From: Streptomyces typhae
GTDB lineage: Bacteria > Actinomycetota > Actinomycetes > Streptomycetales > Streptomycetaceae
Direction of reading: 5' to 3'
Length of the DNA: 64,000 bases
Assembly: GCF_009755605.1 (NCBI RefSeq)
Contig: NZ_WPNZ01000011.1
Location: 257,897 to 321,896 of the forward strand
The position numbers and the translations under genes were made by a program. The notes under the pieces are model-generated. The model saw only the letters and a program-made list of their open reading frames with translations. It was not told the DNA's origin and ran no database searches. Below, in pieces: positions 8,023 to 19,670 of this stretch (within the stretch, counting starts at the first letter, position 1; the number at the start of each line of letters is the position of its first letter).

Positions 8023-10010
8023 TTGGCGAGCTCCAGCGTCGGCGTCCCGCCCGCCGGTTCGAGGCGGAACACCTGCGCGTACAGGGACAGCTCGGCCTCC
8101 AGGACCCGGATCATCGTCTCCGCCCGGCGGAATCCGTGGCCCTCGCCCTCGAAGGTGATGTAGGCGTGCGGCACGCCGCTGCGCTCCATGCGCTCCAGGA
8201 GCAGCTCGCACTGGGCGGGCGGACAGATCACGTCGTCGAGGCCCTGGAGCAGCAGGAACGGCGCGGTGATCCGGTCGGCGTGGCGTGCGGGCGACCGCTC
8301 CTCGTACCGTCCGGGTACCTCGGCCCAGGGACCGATCAGCGTCTCCAGATAGCGCGACTCGAAGTCGTGGGTGTCGCCGTCGCGCCAGGGCACGAGGTCG
8401 AGTACGGGGTACAGGATCGTGCCGCAGGCGTACACGTCGGTCGTCGTCAGCGAGGCCGCCGTCGTCCAGCCGCCCGCGCTGCCCCCGCGGATCGCGAGCC
8501 GCGCCCGGTCGGCGGTGCCCTCGTCGGCCAGGGCGAGCGCCACAGCCGCGCAGTCCTCGACGTCGACGACGCCCCACTGGTCCCTGAGGCGGTTGCGGTA
8601 GGCCCTGCCGTAGCCGGTGGAGCCGCCGTAGTCGACCTTGGCGACGCCGATGCCGCGTGAGGTGAAGTAGGCGATGGTCAGGTCGAGGACGAGCGGGGCG
8701 CGGCTGGTGGGGCCGCCGTGCGCCCACACCACGTACGGCGGCAGCTCGTCGTCGGGCGCGAGGTGGCCGGGGTGGTGCGGCGGGTAGACGTGGGCGTGGA
8801 TCTCGCGTCCGGCGGGGCCGAGGAAGGTGCGGATCTGTGGTTCCGGGTAGTACGTGGGGTCGACGGGGTCGTCGTGCGCGGCGCCGACGACACGGGCCCG
8901 GCCGGTGCGGGTGTCCAGCTCCACCACCTCGTAGGCGCTGCGGGGGCTCGCGGCGATCCCGGCGACGCGGGTGCCGCTGACGGCGAGCGAGGCCGACCAC
9001 TCCGACCAGGGCCCGGCCGCGTCGACGACCTCACCGGTCTCGGGGTCGAGTATGCCGAGCGCGGTGGCGCCGGTGCCGTGCACGACGGCGATCAGGCCGC
9101 TGTCCAGGGGCGCGAACCAGCTGAGGCCGAGCTGCCACAGCGGGCCGCCGAACTCTTCCTCGCGCGGGCACAGGGCGAGCGCCGTGCCGTCGGCCTCCGC
9201 CCGGTACAGGTTCCACCAGCCGGTGCGGTCGCTGACGAACAACAGCCGTCCCTGCCGGTCCCATTCGGCCTGGACGACCGACTCATCGGGGCCGCCCGCG
9301 AGCACCCGGGGAACGTCGAAGGTGCCGTCCGCGCGGACGTCGGCGACCAGGAGTTCCGTGCCGTCCCACGGCATCCGGGGGTGGTCCCAGGCGATCCACG
9401 CGACCCGGGAGCCGTCCGGTGCGAGCCGGGGTCCCGTGACGAAGCGGTGCCGTGCGTCGGACAGCTCCCGCACGGCGCCCCGGTCGTCGGCGGCCGAGCC
9501 GTCGAGGGGCACGGCGGCCACCACCCGCCGCACGTCCGTCGGCTGCTCGCCGGTGAACTCCTCCAGGACGCACCACACTTCGCCGCGGCCCGCGTGCACT
9601 CGCAGATCGGCCCAGCGCAGGCCGCCGCCGACGCCGGACAGCGGCGTCAGGGGTCTGGGTTCGGCCGCGGGCACGTCCGGTTCGTACGCGTACAGGCGCT
9701 GGTCGGCGAAGTCGGCGAAGACGAGCAGCGGTCCGCGCGGGTCGCCGGCGCGGGCGTCCGCCGCCCAGGGCAGGCCGCCGTACTCGATGACGCGGCTGCG
9801 GACGTTCCAGGGCGCGGCGAGGACCGACTCCTCGCGGCCGTCCGTCCTGCGCCGCACCAGGGTCCGCCTACCGCCCTCGGTGGGCCGCGGCTCCGTCCAC
9901 CACGCCTCGCCCCCCACGAAGCCGACGAATGCGGGACTGCCGTCGTGAACCGCGGCGAGCGCGGCGTCGATCGGGGACAGCCACGAGCCGTAGGGCTTGG
10001 TCTGAGCCAT
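8019..10010 (-). CDS. S9 prolyl-oligopeptidase-family serine peptidase
   Basis: ATG 10010 is preferred because GGGGGAG is about 9 nt upstream; ATG 10019 directly abuts that site. The product is 663 residues. The N-terminal 400 residues form a WD/propeller-like region with repeats such as LFVSDRTGWWNLYRAEADG. The C-terminal alpha/beta-hydrolase domain has VWAHGGPTSR, KVDYGGSTGYGRAYRNRL, the nucleophile IRGGSAGGW, the acid LLQGLDDVICPP and the His in FEGEGHGF. No signal peptide is seen, so it is cytoplasmic and probably degrades short peptides. It overlaps the LD-carboxypeptidase gene by 4 nt. Confidence 0.92.
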   Translation of the reverse strand: MAQTKPYGSWLSPIDAALAAVHDGSPAFVGFVGGEAWWTEPRPTEGGRRTLVRRRTDGREESVLAAPWNVRSRVIEYGGLPWAADARAGDPRGPLLVFADFADQRLYAYEPDVPAAEPRPLTPLSGVGGGLRWADLRVHAGRGEVWCVLEEFTGEQPTDVRRVVAAVPLDGSAADDRGAVRELSDARHRFVTGPRLAPDGSRVAWIAWDHPRMPWDGTELLVADVRADGTFDVPRVLAGGPDESVVQAEWDRQGRLLFVSDRTGWWNLYRAEADGTALALCPREEEFGGPLWQLGLSWFAPLDSGLIAVVHGTGATALGILDPETGEVVDAAGPWSEWSASLAVSGTRVAGIAASPRSAYEVVELDTRTGRARVVGAAHDDPVDPTYYPEPQIRTFLGPAGREIHAHVYPPHHPGHLAPDDELPPYVVWAHGGPTSRAPLVLDLTIAYFTSRGIGVAKVDYGGSTGYGRAYRNRLRDQWGVVDVEDCAAVALALADEGTADRARLAIRGGSAGGWTTAASLTTTDVYACGTILYPVLDLVPWRDGDTHDFESRYLETLIGPWAEVPGRYEERSPARHADRITAPFLLLQGLDDVICPPAQCELLLERMERSGVPHAYITFEGEGHGFRRAETMIRVLEAELSLYAQVFRLEPAGGTPTLELAK

Positions 10011-10049
10011 GTCGTTCATCTCCCCCAGGGGTCGGTCGGGCCGTGCCGG

Positions 10050-11375
10050 TCAGGCCGTGCGCAGGAAGCGGTCGAGCACGCGGGTGCCGAAGTGCAGCGC
10101 CTCGACCGGCACCCGCTCGTCGACGCCGTGGAAGAGCGCCTGGTAGTCGAAGCCCTCGGGCGTCCGCAGCGGCGAGAAGCCGTAGCCGCGGATGCCGAGC
10201 CGCGAGAACTGCTTGGCGTCGGTGCCTCCCGACATGCAGTACGGAAGGACGTGGCCCTCCGGCGCGAACTCCTGGACGGCCGCCCGCATCGCGGCGAACG
10301 TGGGCGTGTCCACCGGCGCCTGGAGGGCCACCTCCCGGTGATGGAACTCCCAGTCGACGTCCGGTCCGGTGAGCCGGTCAAGGGTGGTGCGGAACTCTTC
10401 CTCGCCGCCCGGCAGATATCGGCCGTCCACATAGGCGGTGGCCTCCCCCGGGACCACGTTGACCTTGTATCCGGACGTCAGCATGGTCGGGTTGGCGCTG
10501 TTGCGGACCGTGGGCTCCACCAGCGCGGCAGTGGGCCCGAGCTTCTCCATGAAGGCGTCGACGTCGAAGCCGGGCGCCGTCGGGTCCGCCTCCAGGCCGT
10601 ACAGCTCGGCGAGCGCGACCAGGGCCGCCCGCACCGTCGGGGTGAGCCGCACCGGCCAGCGGTGTTCCCCGATACGGGCGACGGCGGCGGCGATCCTGCT
10701 GACCGCGTTGTCGCGGTTCACCTTCGAGCCGTGGCCGGCCGTGCCGCGGGCGGTGAGTTTGAGCCAGCCCGTGCCGCGTTCGCCCGCCGCGATCGGATAC
10801 AACTGGTTGCCGCGGCCGTCGTGGAAGGTGAACGCGCCGGACTCGCTGATGCCTTCCGTGCAGCCCTCGAACAGCTCGGCGTGCTGGTCGGCGAGGAAGC
10901 CGGAGCCGTCGAGCGCGCTGGCCTCCTCGTCGGCGGTGAACGCGATCACGACGTCCCGGCGGGGCCGCACCCCGGCCCGCGCCCAGTTCCGTACGACCGC
11001 GAGGACCATCGCGTCCATGTTCTTCATGTCGATGGCGCCGCGCCCCCACACGACGCCGTCGCGGACCTCACCGGACAGCGGGTGCACGCTCCAGTCGGCG
11101 GGCTCGGCGGGCACGACGTCGAGGTGACCGTGGACCAGGAGCGCGTCGGCGCCGGGGTCGGTGCCCTCGACGCGGGCGACGACGTTCGTGCGGCCCGGGG
11201 TGCGCTCCAGGAGCCGCGGGGTGAGACCGGCCTCGGCGAGCCGCTCCGCGGCGTACTCGGCGGCCGGGCGTTCGCGGCAGCTGCCGTCGCCGTGGTTGGT
11301 GGTGTCGATGCGGATGAGCTCCGAGGTGAACCGGACGACTTCGTCCAGGGCCCGCTGGTCGATCTGGTCAGCCAT
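10050..11375 (-). CDS. M20/M25/M40-family metallopeptidase
   Basis: The start is ATG 11375, overlapping the end of the M55 gene by 8 nt with GAGGAG inside that gene as ribosome-binding site; the product is 441 residues. The zinc-site signature is intact: HGHLDVVP (His and catalytic Asp), WGRGAIDMKNMDAM (bridging Asp), FTADEEAS (catalytic Glu and ligand), SESGAFTF, and a late MSGGTDAKQF. The lid domain lies between about residues 190 and 310. These enzymes hydrolyse dipeptides or N-acyl amino acids. Translational coupling to the M55 gene suggests a common peptide-degrading role. Confidence 0.92.
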   Translation of the reverse strand: MADQIDQRALDEVVRFTSELIRIDTTNHGDGSCRERPAAEYAAERLAEAGLTPRLLERTPGRTNVVARVEGTDPGADALLVHGHLDVVPAEPADWSVHPLSGEVRDGVVWGRGAIDMKNMDAMVLAVVRNWARAGVRPRRDVVIAFTADEEASALDGSGFLADQHAELFEGCTEGISESGAFTFHDGRGNQLYPIAAGERGTGWLKLTARGTAGHGSKVNRDNAVSRIAAAVARIGEHRWPVRLTPTVRAALVALAELYGLEADPTAPGFDVDAFMEKLGPTAALVEPTVRNSANPTMLTSGYKVNVVPGEATAYVDGRYLPGGEEEFRTTLDRLTGPDVDWEFHHREVALQAPVDTPTFAAMRAAVQEFAPEGHVLPYCMSGGTDAKQFSRLGIRGYGFSPLRTPEGFDYQALFHGVDERVPVEALHFGTRVLDRFLRTA

Positions 11376-12201
11376 ACTGCTCCTCAACGGCGGCGTCGAC
11401 GATCGTGGTGACCGCCTTGAACGTGCGGATGCCTTCGTACATGGTGTCGCTCGTGTACGCGACCTTCCGCTCCGCCACGCGCCGCACGCCCGGAACGACC
11501 GTCGCCGCCATCGACAGGTGTTCCGCGTCGAACTCGACCGCCAGCGTGAAGGGCCCGTCGGCCACCGGCTCGTGCCGCACGGCGAGGGCCGCCGCGTCCC
11601 TGGCGGCGGCCCGGATGTCGGCCGCCGTGCGGGCCGGGGTGCGGCAGACCGCCGCGTACCGCGACACGTGGTCCTTCACGGCGACCTTCAGCGCCCCGGG
11701 CGCGTAGCCGAGTGCGTCCTCGCAGGCCAGGTCGTCGCCGGTGACGAGGACGACGGGCACGCCGTACTCCGCGACGACATGGGAGTTGAGGAGCCCCTCG
11801 CTGGCCCGGACACCGTTGATCCACACGCCGGTGATCTGGTTGGCGAGATACGTGTGGGCGAGGACGCCCTCCATGCCGGCGCCCGCGTGGTAGCCGACGA
11901 AGGCGATGCCGTCGACGTCCGCGTGCTGCACGCCCTCGACCATCGACAGGGACTTGTGCCGTCCGGTGAGCATCTCGGCCCGCTCGTCGAGCTGTTCGAG
12001 CAGCAGATTGCGCATGGTCCAGTGCGCCTCGTTGATGAGCACCTCGTCGGCGCCCCCGTCGAAGAAGCCGAGCACGGCGGCGTTCACGTCGGAGGTGAAC
12101 ATCGCCCGGCACCGCTCCCACTGCGGTGTGCCCGGCAGCACGTCGGCCGGCCAGGTCACACCCGTGGCGCCCTCCATGTCGGCGCTGATGAGGATCTTCA
12201 T
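11368..12201 (-). CDS. M55-family D-aminopeptidase (DppA-like)
   Basis: The start at ATG 12201 gives MKILISADMEGATGVTWPADVL, which is where the family normally begins (SxDxEG metal site); a GTG 7 codons upstream is less likely. The product is 277 residues. Other visible marks are INEAHWTMRNLL, GRHKSLSMVEGV, FVGYHAGAG, VTGDD and AVEFDAEHLSMAA. DppA forms a zinc decamer and releases D-amino acids from D-Ala-D-Ala-type peptides. As first gene of the overlapping M55-M20-S9-S66 set, it points to murein-peptide catabolism. Only 24 bp separate it from the P450 remnant upstream, so its promoter must lie inside that remnant or farther away. Confidence 0.9.
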   Translation of the reverse strand: MKILISADMEGATGVTWPADVLPGTPQWERCRAMFTSDVNAAVLGFFDGGADEVLINEAHWTMRNLLLEQLDERAEMLTGRHKSLSMVEGVQHADVDGIAFVGYHAGAGMEGVLAHTYLANQITGVWINGVRASEGLLNSHVVAEYGVPVVLVTGDDLACEDALGYAPGALKVAVKDHVSRYAAVCRTPARTAADIRAAARDAAALAVRHEPVADGPFTLAVEFDAEHLSMAATVVPGVRRVAERKVAYTSDTMYEGIRTFKAVTTIVDAAVEEQYG

Positions 12202-12225
12202 GCCGGGCCACGTTACCCCCACCCG

Positions 12226-13320
12226 CTACCAGAGGACCGGCAGCGCCTCCACGCCGTACGCGGCGTTCAGCGGGGTGAAGCGCAGGTCCCGCAACGGGCG
12301 TTGCAGCCGCAGGTCCGGGAAGCGGCGCAGCACCCGGGGGACGCAGACGCGCAGCTCCATCCGGGCCGGCTCGGCGCCCAGGCAGTAGTGCGCGCCGTGG
12401 CCGAGCGCCAGGTGGTGCGGCGGGGCGCGGGTGACGTCGAGGCGGTCGGGGCCGGGGGCGAGGGCCGGGTCGCGGTTGGCCGAGGGGAGCTGGCACAGGA
12501 CGTAGTCCCCGGCGGCGATCCGCACCCCGGCGACGGTGACGTCCTCCGTCGCGAGGAACACCTTGCCGAAGGCCACCACCGACAGATGGCGCAGCACCTC
12601 CTCCGCCATGGTCTCGGGGCGGGCGTCGCCGTCCCGTACCAGCTTCGCCTGTCCGGGGTCGTCGATGAGCATCAGCAGGGCGAGGCCGAGGGTGCCCGCG
12701 ACGGTGGCGTACCCGGCCAGGAGGGGCTGGGTGGTGATGCCGGTGAGTTCGGCGTCGTCGAGTTCGGTGCCGTGCGCGCGGATCAGCCGGCCGACGACGG
12801 TGTCGGGCGTGGTGCGCCGCTGGTCGGCGACCAGCGCCCCCAGGTAGGTGTCCAAGCGCTCGAACGCGCCCTGCTGCTCGACGTGCCGGGGGTGGAAGTC
12901 GAGCAGCAGGGCGAGGTCGTGGTGGAGCCGGTCGCTGTCCTCGGCCGGGACGCCGAGGAGCTCCAGGAACAGGGTGCGGGGCACCGGCAGGGCGAAGTCG
13001 GCGATCAGGTCGGCGGGCGGCCCTGCGCGTTCGACGGCGTCGACGGTGGCCGCACCGGTGACGGCGGCGTCCGTGCTTCCGGGGGCGCCGGGGGCCTCGG
13101 TGCCCGTAAGGCCGGGGTGGGCGGCGCCGCTGCCGTCGGCGTGCGCGCTGCCGCGACCCTCGTCGCCGTACGCGGAGGCCCCGTACGCGTCTCCGTACGA
13201 GGAGCCTCCGTGCGCGTCTCCGTACGAAGAGCCCCCCGAAGAGCCCCCGTACGCGTCGTCGTGCAAGTCCCCGTACGACCCGAACCCGTACGAAGCGTCT
13301 CCGTACGCGTCACCATGCAA
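12226..13320 (-). pseudogene. Cytochrome P450 remnant lacking its N-terminal third, preceded by a Tyr-Gly-Asp-rich repeat tract
   Basis: P450 homology begins near 13050 (ATVDAVERAGPPADLIADF, normally around residue 125) and runs to the stop at 12226. The K-helix EEVLR and the heme loop LGHGAHYCLGAEPARMEL are intact. In the I-helix, AGYATVAGT keeps the Thr but has Ala instead of the acidic residue. The roughly 125 N-terminal residues of a normal P450 are missing. In their place the frame reads about 90 residues of Gly/Ser/Tyr/Asp/Ala repeats (YGDAYG, SSYGDAHGG). The nominal start (TTG 13320) lies inside these repeats. Upstream in another frame is a polyketide synthase KR fragment. It is most likely non-functional as a P450. 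Confidence 0.75.
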
Positions 13321-13420
13321 GTCCCCATACGGGGAGCCCCGTACGCGTCACCGCGCAAGCCCTCGTACGAGAAACCCCCGTACCCGTCACCGTACGGCGG
13401 CCCCCCGCACAAGTCGTCGC
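13150..13420. repeat. Degenerate TACGG-based repeat tract joining PKS and P450 remnants
   Basis: The plus strand shows many imperfect copies of TCCGTACGAGGAGCC, CCGTACGCGTC and similar 12-21-nt units with the shared core CGTACG. On the minus strand they encode Tyr-Gly-Asp-Ala-type residues in both the KR frame (PPYGDGYGGFSYEG) and the P450 frame (SYGDAHGGSSYGD). Confidence 0.8.
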
Positions 13421-13931
13421 GCACGCAGGCGTCCGGGCCCCGCCCGGCCGTGGGCAGCTCGATGTCGATGAGCCGCACGGTGACGGTGCCCGGTTCCGTC
13501 TCCGCGCGCAGCGCGCCCGCCGCGCCCACCGTGAGCGCCGCCCACGGGTCGAGCCGCTCGCTTCCGGTGATCTCCAGGGCGCCGCGGGTGACCAGGCACA
13601 CTTCGACGGGCCCGGTACGGGTGGACAGCGCGGCCGCGAGGCCCGCCACCTCGCCGAGCGGCGGGCAGGCGCCCCGGGACGCCGCCCCGCCCCACAGGCT
13701 GACCACCCGCAGCGGCACGTCCGGTGCCGCGCCCGCCGCTTCGAGGGCGGCTCCGTACCGGTCCGCGGCGCGCGGGTCGAGCGTGACGCGCCGCCCGTCC
13801 TGCCCGGACCCGGACCCCGGCACCACCGTGACGACCTCGCCGCCGCGCGCGGCCACCTGCTCCGCGAGGGCGGCGCTGAGGGCGCTGTCGTCGCCGAGGA
13901 GCACCCAGCGGTGGGCGGCGTCGTCGGCGCG
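13334..13931 (-). pseudogene. PKS ketoreductase structural-subdomain fragment
   Basis: Between 13931 and about 13430 the minus strand encodes RADDAAHRWVLLGDDSALSAAL, then LRVVSLWGG, VEVCLVTRGALEI and TVTVRLIDIELP. This is the pattern of the N-terminal structural part of a modular PKS ketoreductase (RWLL, LW, LVTRGA, DLP). The catalytic KR half and any acyl carrier protein are absent. The frame runs straight into the Tyr-Gly-Asp repeats and ends near the four-G run at 13331-13334. It follows the KS-AT gene after a stop codon and a frame change, so it is a detached piece of the same synthase. Confidence 0.7.
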
Positions 13932-13949
13932 GGGCGGGGCGGGGCGGGG
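13931..13949. repeat. GGGGC pentamer run at a frame change
   Basis: Three GGGGC copies plus a final GGGG lie exactly where the coding frame shifts from the KS-AT frame to the KR frame. By my frame arithmetic, removing one 5-bp copy would restore continuity. Confidence 0.7.
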
Positions 13950-13978
13950 TCGACCGCGCGCCGCCAACCGACGCCGTA

Positions 13979-16738
<2,760 letters not shown>

Positions 16739-16757
16739 TGCTCTGTGCCCTTCAGCT

Positions 16758-18704
16758 TCAGGGGAGGGGGTCGGGTTCCGTGCCTGCGGCGCCGCGCTCC
16801 AGGAGCGCGATGAGCCGGCGTACCGTGCGGGCTCCCAGGAGATCGGCGGCGGCGAGGGTGATGCCCCAGCGGTCGGCGACGACGGCCTGGAGGCGGACCA
16901 GGTCCAGCGACGTGGCGCCCAGGTCGGTGAAGTCCTCGTCGGGCCCGATGTCGGCGACGCCGAGGACGTCGCCGACGAGCCGGGCCACGGCGCGCTCGAC
17001 GGAGGGCGGTCGCCGGGACCCGCGGGCGGAGTGGCCCTCGTACCGGTCGGGGGGCACGGCGGGCTCCGTGGGCACGGCGGCCGTCGGTGCGGTCAGGGCC
17101 GCGCGGTCGACCTTGCCGTGCGCGTTCAGGGGCAGCCGGTCGAGGATCACGAAGGACGACGGGATCAGGTGCGCGGGCAGCAGCGGAGCGAGCTGCCGGC
17201 GCAGGTCGGCGGGTGCGACCGGGCGTCCCGGCGCGACCTGGAGGTAGGCGGTCAGGCGGTCCGTCCCGGTGCCCGGCGGGTTCACGTGCGGGCGGGCTCC
17301 CGGTATGCGGTCGGTCGCGGTCACGACGGCGCCGGTGACGTCCGGGTGGCGCAGCAGGGCCGCTTCCACCTCGCCGGGTTCGATGCGGTAGCCGCGTACG
17401 TTGAGCTGCTCGTCGATGCGGCCGAGGAACACCAGGTCGCCGCCGGGCAGTCGGCGGGCCAGATCGCCGGTGCGGTAGAGCAGGTGCCCGGCGTGCGGGG
17501 CGAAGCGGTCGGGCAGGAAGTGCGCGCGGGTGTCCTCGGGCCGGTTCAGATAGCCGAGGCCGACGCCGGGCCCGCCGATGTGGATCTCGCCGGTCTCGCC
17601 GTCCGGCACCGGCGTGCCCCACTCGTCGAGCAGGTGCACGGTGGCCTCGGCCAGCGGCTTGCCGATGGTGACGGGGCCGTGTCCGGGCCGGATCCGTCCC
17701 GCGGTCGCGCACACCCCCGCCTCGGTCGGGCCGTAGGCGTTGAAGAGGCGGGTGCGCGCGCCCCACCGCCGTACCAGGTGGTCGGGCAGCGGCTCGCCGC
17801 CCGAGGTGAGGGTGGTGACCGGGATCGTCTCCCGCTCCGGGAGCGTGGCGAGGAGGGAGGGCACGGCCGAGAAGTGGGTGATGTCCCAGCGGCGCAGGGT
17901 CCGGCTCAGTTCGGGTCCGCCGTGCGGGGGCCCGCCCGCTCCCGGTACGACCAGGGTGCCGCCGCTGAGGACGCTCATGGCGAACTCCCAGATCCACACG
18001 TCGAAGGTGAGCGGCGCGAACTGCAGGACGCGTGCGCCCTCCAGGTCGCCGTAGAGCCGCCGCAGGCCGTGCGCGAGGGCGACCACCGCGCGATGCGGCA
18101 CCAGGACGCCCTTGGGCGTCCCCGACGTGCCCGAGGTGTACAGCACATAGGCGAGGTCCTCGGGGCCGGTCGCCGTCTCGGGCCGGCGGCGGGGCATCGT
18201 GTTGCGGTGCGGGCGGCGCGCCAGGGGGCTCGTGGGCGTCACGGGGTTCGGGGGGTACGGGGCTTCGCCGCGTACCGGCGGCTGTTCGGGCCGGTCCACC
18301 CGCACGCACCGCAGGGACCCGTCGCGCCGGGGCAGCAGCGCCCGGTCGGGTTCCCGGTCGGCGACCAGGGTGCGCACGCCGGCCTCGGCGAGCACGAGCC
18401 GGTTGCGTGCGGCCGGGCAGGAGGCGGGCAGCGGCACATGGGCGCCGCCCGCGAGCCAGATGGCGAGGACGGTCACGGGCAGCAGGGGCGAGCGTTCCAT
18501 GACGACGCCCACCACGTCGCCCCTGCGGACCCCGGACCGGGTGAGCCGGGCGGCGAGGCGTTCGGCCCGCTCGGCCAGTTCCGCGTAGCAGACCCGGCCG
18601 CCGGGGTGGATCAGGGCGATGCGGTCGGGTACGGCGTGCGCCCACTTCAGGAACAGCCCCGGCGCGTCGGTGTCGCGCCGCGCCGCCGGGGCCGCGAGCG
18701 TCAC
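16758..18704 (-). CDS. Stand-alone NRPS module: adenylation domain plus peptidyl carrier protein
   Basis: This is a 648-residue protein. Adenylation motifs are visible: A3 YTSGTSGTPKGV (about 189-200), A4 LTFDVWIWEF, A5 NAYGPTEAGVCAT, A7 YRTGDLARR, A8 GRIDEQLNVRGYRIEPGEVE and A10 PLNAHGKVDR with Lys531. A Pro/Arg-rich insert of about 40 residues lies between A2 and A3. The carrier domain has LGATSL with the phosphopantetheine Ser599. My hand alignment of the specificity pocket gives D-V-W-S-L-S-A-V-C-K, which shares only its DVW start with serine codes, so the substrate is undetermined. There is no condensation or thioesterase domain. It overlaps the imine-reductase-like gene by 4 nt and reads into the KS-AT gene. 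It appears intact. Confidence 0.92.
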   Translation of the reverse strand: MTLAAPAARRDTDAPGLFLKWAHAVPDRIALIHPGGRVCYAELAERAERLAARLTRSGVRRGDVVGVVMERSPLLPVTVLAIWLAGGAHVPLPASCPAARNRLVLAEAGVRTLVADREPDRALLPRRDGSLRCVRVDRPEQPPVRGEAPYPPNPVTPTSPLARRPHRNTMPRRRPETATGPEDLAYVLYTSGTSGTPKGVLVPHRAVVALAHGLRRLYGDLEGARVLQFAPLTFDVWIWEFAMSVLSGGTLVVPGAGGPPHGGPELSRTLRRWDITHFSAVPSLLATLPERETIPVTTLTSGGEPLPDHLVRRWGARTRLFNAYGPTEAGVCATAGRIRPGHGPVTIGKPLAEATVHLLDEWGTPVPDGETGEIHIGGPGVGLGYLNRPEDTRAHFLPDRFAPHAGHLLYRTGDLARRLPGGDLVFLGRIDEQLNVRGYRIEPGEVEAALLRHPDVTGAVVTATDRIPGARPHVNPPGTGTDRLTAYLQVAPGRPVAPADLRRQLAPLLPAHLIPSSFVILDRLPLNAHGKVDRAALTAPTAAVPTEPAVPPDRYEGHSARGSRRPPSVERAVARLVGDVLGVADIGPDEDFTDLGATSLDLVRLQAVVADRWGITLAAADLLGARTVRRLIALLERGAAGTEPDPLP

Positions 18705-19603
18705 GCCCGCTCCCCCGGCTGCGGCGCCGCGGCGCGGCGGGCACGGAACTGCTCGGTGAGGACGGCGATGTGCTCGCGGCGGAGCCCCTGGTCCATCGCG
18801 GTGCGCACCCGGTCCCGCATCGCCGTCAGGAACGACTGCTCGATCCCCGCGTGTCCCGCGACCCGGGCGAGGTTCTCCAGGGCGTCGATGTGGGTGGTCA
18901 GCGGCGCCTGCTCGAATGTGTAGTCACCGCGCTCGATCAGGTCGAGGCCGACCTTGACGGTGTTCTCGAAGCCCGGGTCGTACAGCGGGACCGAGGCGGC
19001 GAACTCGCCGAGCCCGACGTCGAGCAGTTCGGCGATCGCCGCGCACTCCACGAAGCCGCTGACGAACGCGTGGTAGAAGGCGCTGGCCACGACGTGGTAC
19101 GCCTTCGCGTACCGGGGCTCGGTGTGCAGGTGCACCTGGGTACCGGCGAACGCCTTGGTCACCGGCGCGAGTTCGGCGAAGTCGGCGGCCGAGCCGCCGT
19201 AGACGGTGAAGCAGCCCTCGGTGCCGATGGCGTCGGGGTAGTTGAGGATGGCCGCCTCCATGTAGCGGCCGCCCGCACCGGTCACCCGCTCCCGCAGCGG
19301 GCCCACGCTGTCGGGTACGCCGCTGGAGTGCTGGACGACGAGGCGTCCGGCGAGGTCCGCGCCCGACTCGTCGAGCACGCGGTGCGTGATGTCGTAGTTG
19401 AGCAGGCAGAGCTGGGTGGTGGGGGAACTCGCGACGGCCCCGGCGGCCGTGGGGTGGGCGTGCACCCGCGGGTGACGCGCGGCGAGGTCGTCGGCACGGC
19501 TCGCGGTGCGGTTCCACACCGCGACCTCCAGGCCGGCCGCGGCGCAGGCCCGCGCCACGCCCGCGCCGATCACGCCGGCGCCGACGACGGTCACGTCCGC
19601 CAT
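18701..19603 (-). CDS. Imine-reductase-like NAD(P)-dependent oxidoreductase (6PGDH-type fold)
   Basis: This is a 300-residue protein with ATG 19603 after GGAGAACTGAC. The N-terminal Rossmann domain shows VTVVGAGVIGAGVARACAAAG followed by VAVWNRTASRADDLA; the W-N-R-T segment is typical of NADPH-binding imine reductases and beta-hydroxyacid dehydrogenases. The central helix KAYHVVASAFYHAF occupies the position of the catalytic region. The C-terminus has YTFEQAPLTTHIDALENL, close to the helical dimerisation domain of bacterial imine reductases. Gene overlap with the A-PCP gene suggests it reduces an imine or carbonyl of the assembled product. It appears intact although its partners are broken. 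Confidence 0.82.
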   Translation of the reverse strand: MADVTVVGAGVIGAGVARACAAAGLEVAVWNRTASRADDLAARHPRVHAHPTAAGAVASSPTTQLCLLNYDITHRVLDESGADLAGRLVVQHSSGVPDSVGPLRERVTGAGGRYMEAAILNYPDAIGTEGCFTVYGGSAADFAELAPVTKAFAGTQVHLHTEPRYAKAYHVVASAFYHAFVSGFVECAAIAELLDVGLGEFAASVPLYDPGFENTVKVGLDLIERGDYTFEQAPLTTHIDALENLARVAGHAGIEQSFLTAMRDRVRTAMDQGLRREHIAVLTEQFRARRAAAPQPGERA

Positions 19604-19616
19604 GTCAGTTCTCCGT

Positions 19617-19670
19617 CCTGGTGAAGGTCATGACGTCCTGGTGCGGTCACGACGCCCTGGTGAAGGTCAT
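19617..19670. repeat. Imperfect direct repeat at the methyltransferase 3' end
   Basis: CCTGGTGAAGGTCATGACG occurs at 19616-19634 and again at 19652-19670, a period of 36. The second copy encodes the last residues of the methyltransferase (VMTFTR). The first lies just past its stop and looks like a duplicated tail. Confidence 0.6.

Noticed and set aside
8122..9000. N-terminal extension of the LD-carboxypeptidase frame to 9000
   Set aside because: It is the wrong frame of the S9 peptidase gene. The GTGA overlap at 8022 gives the natural start.
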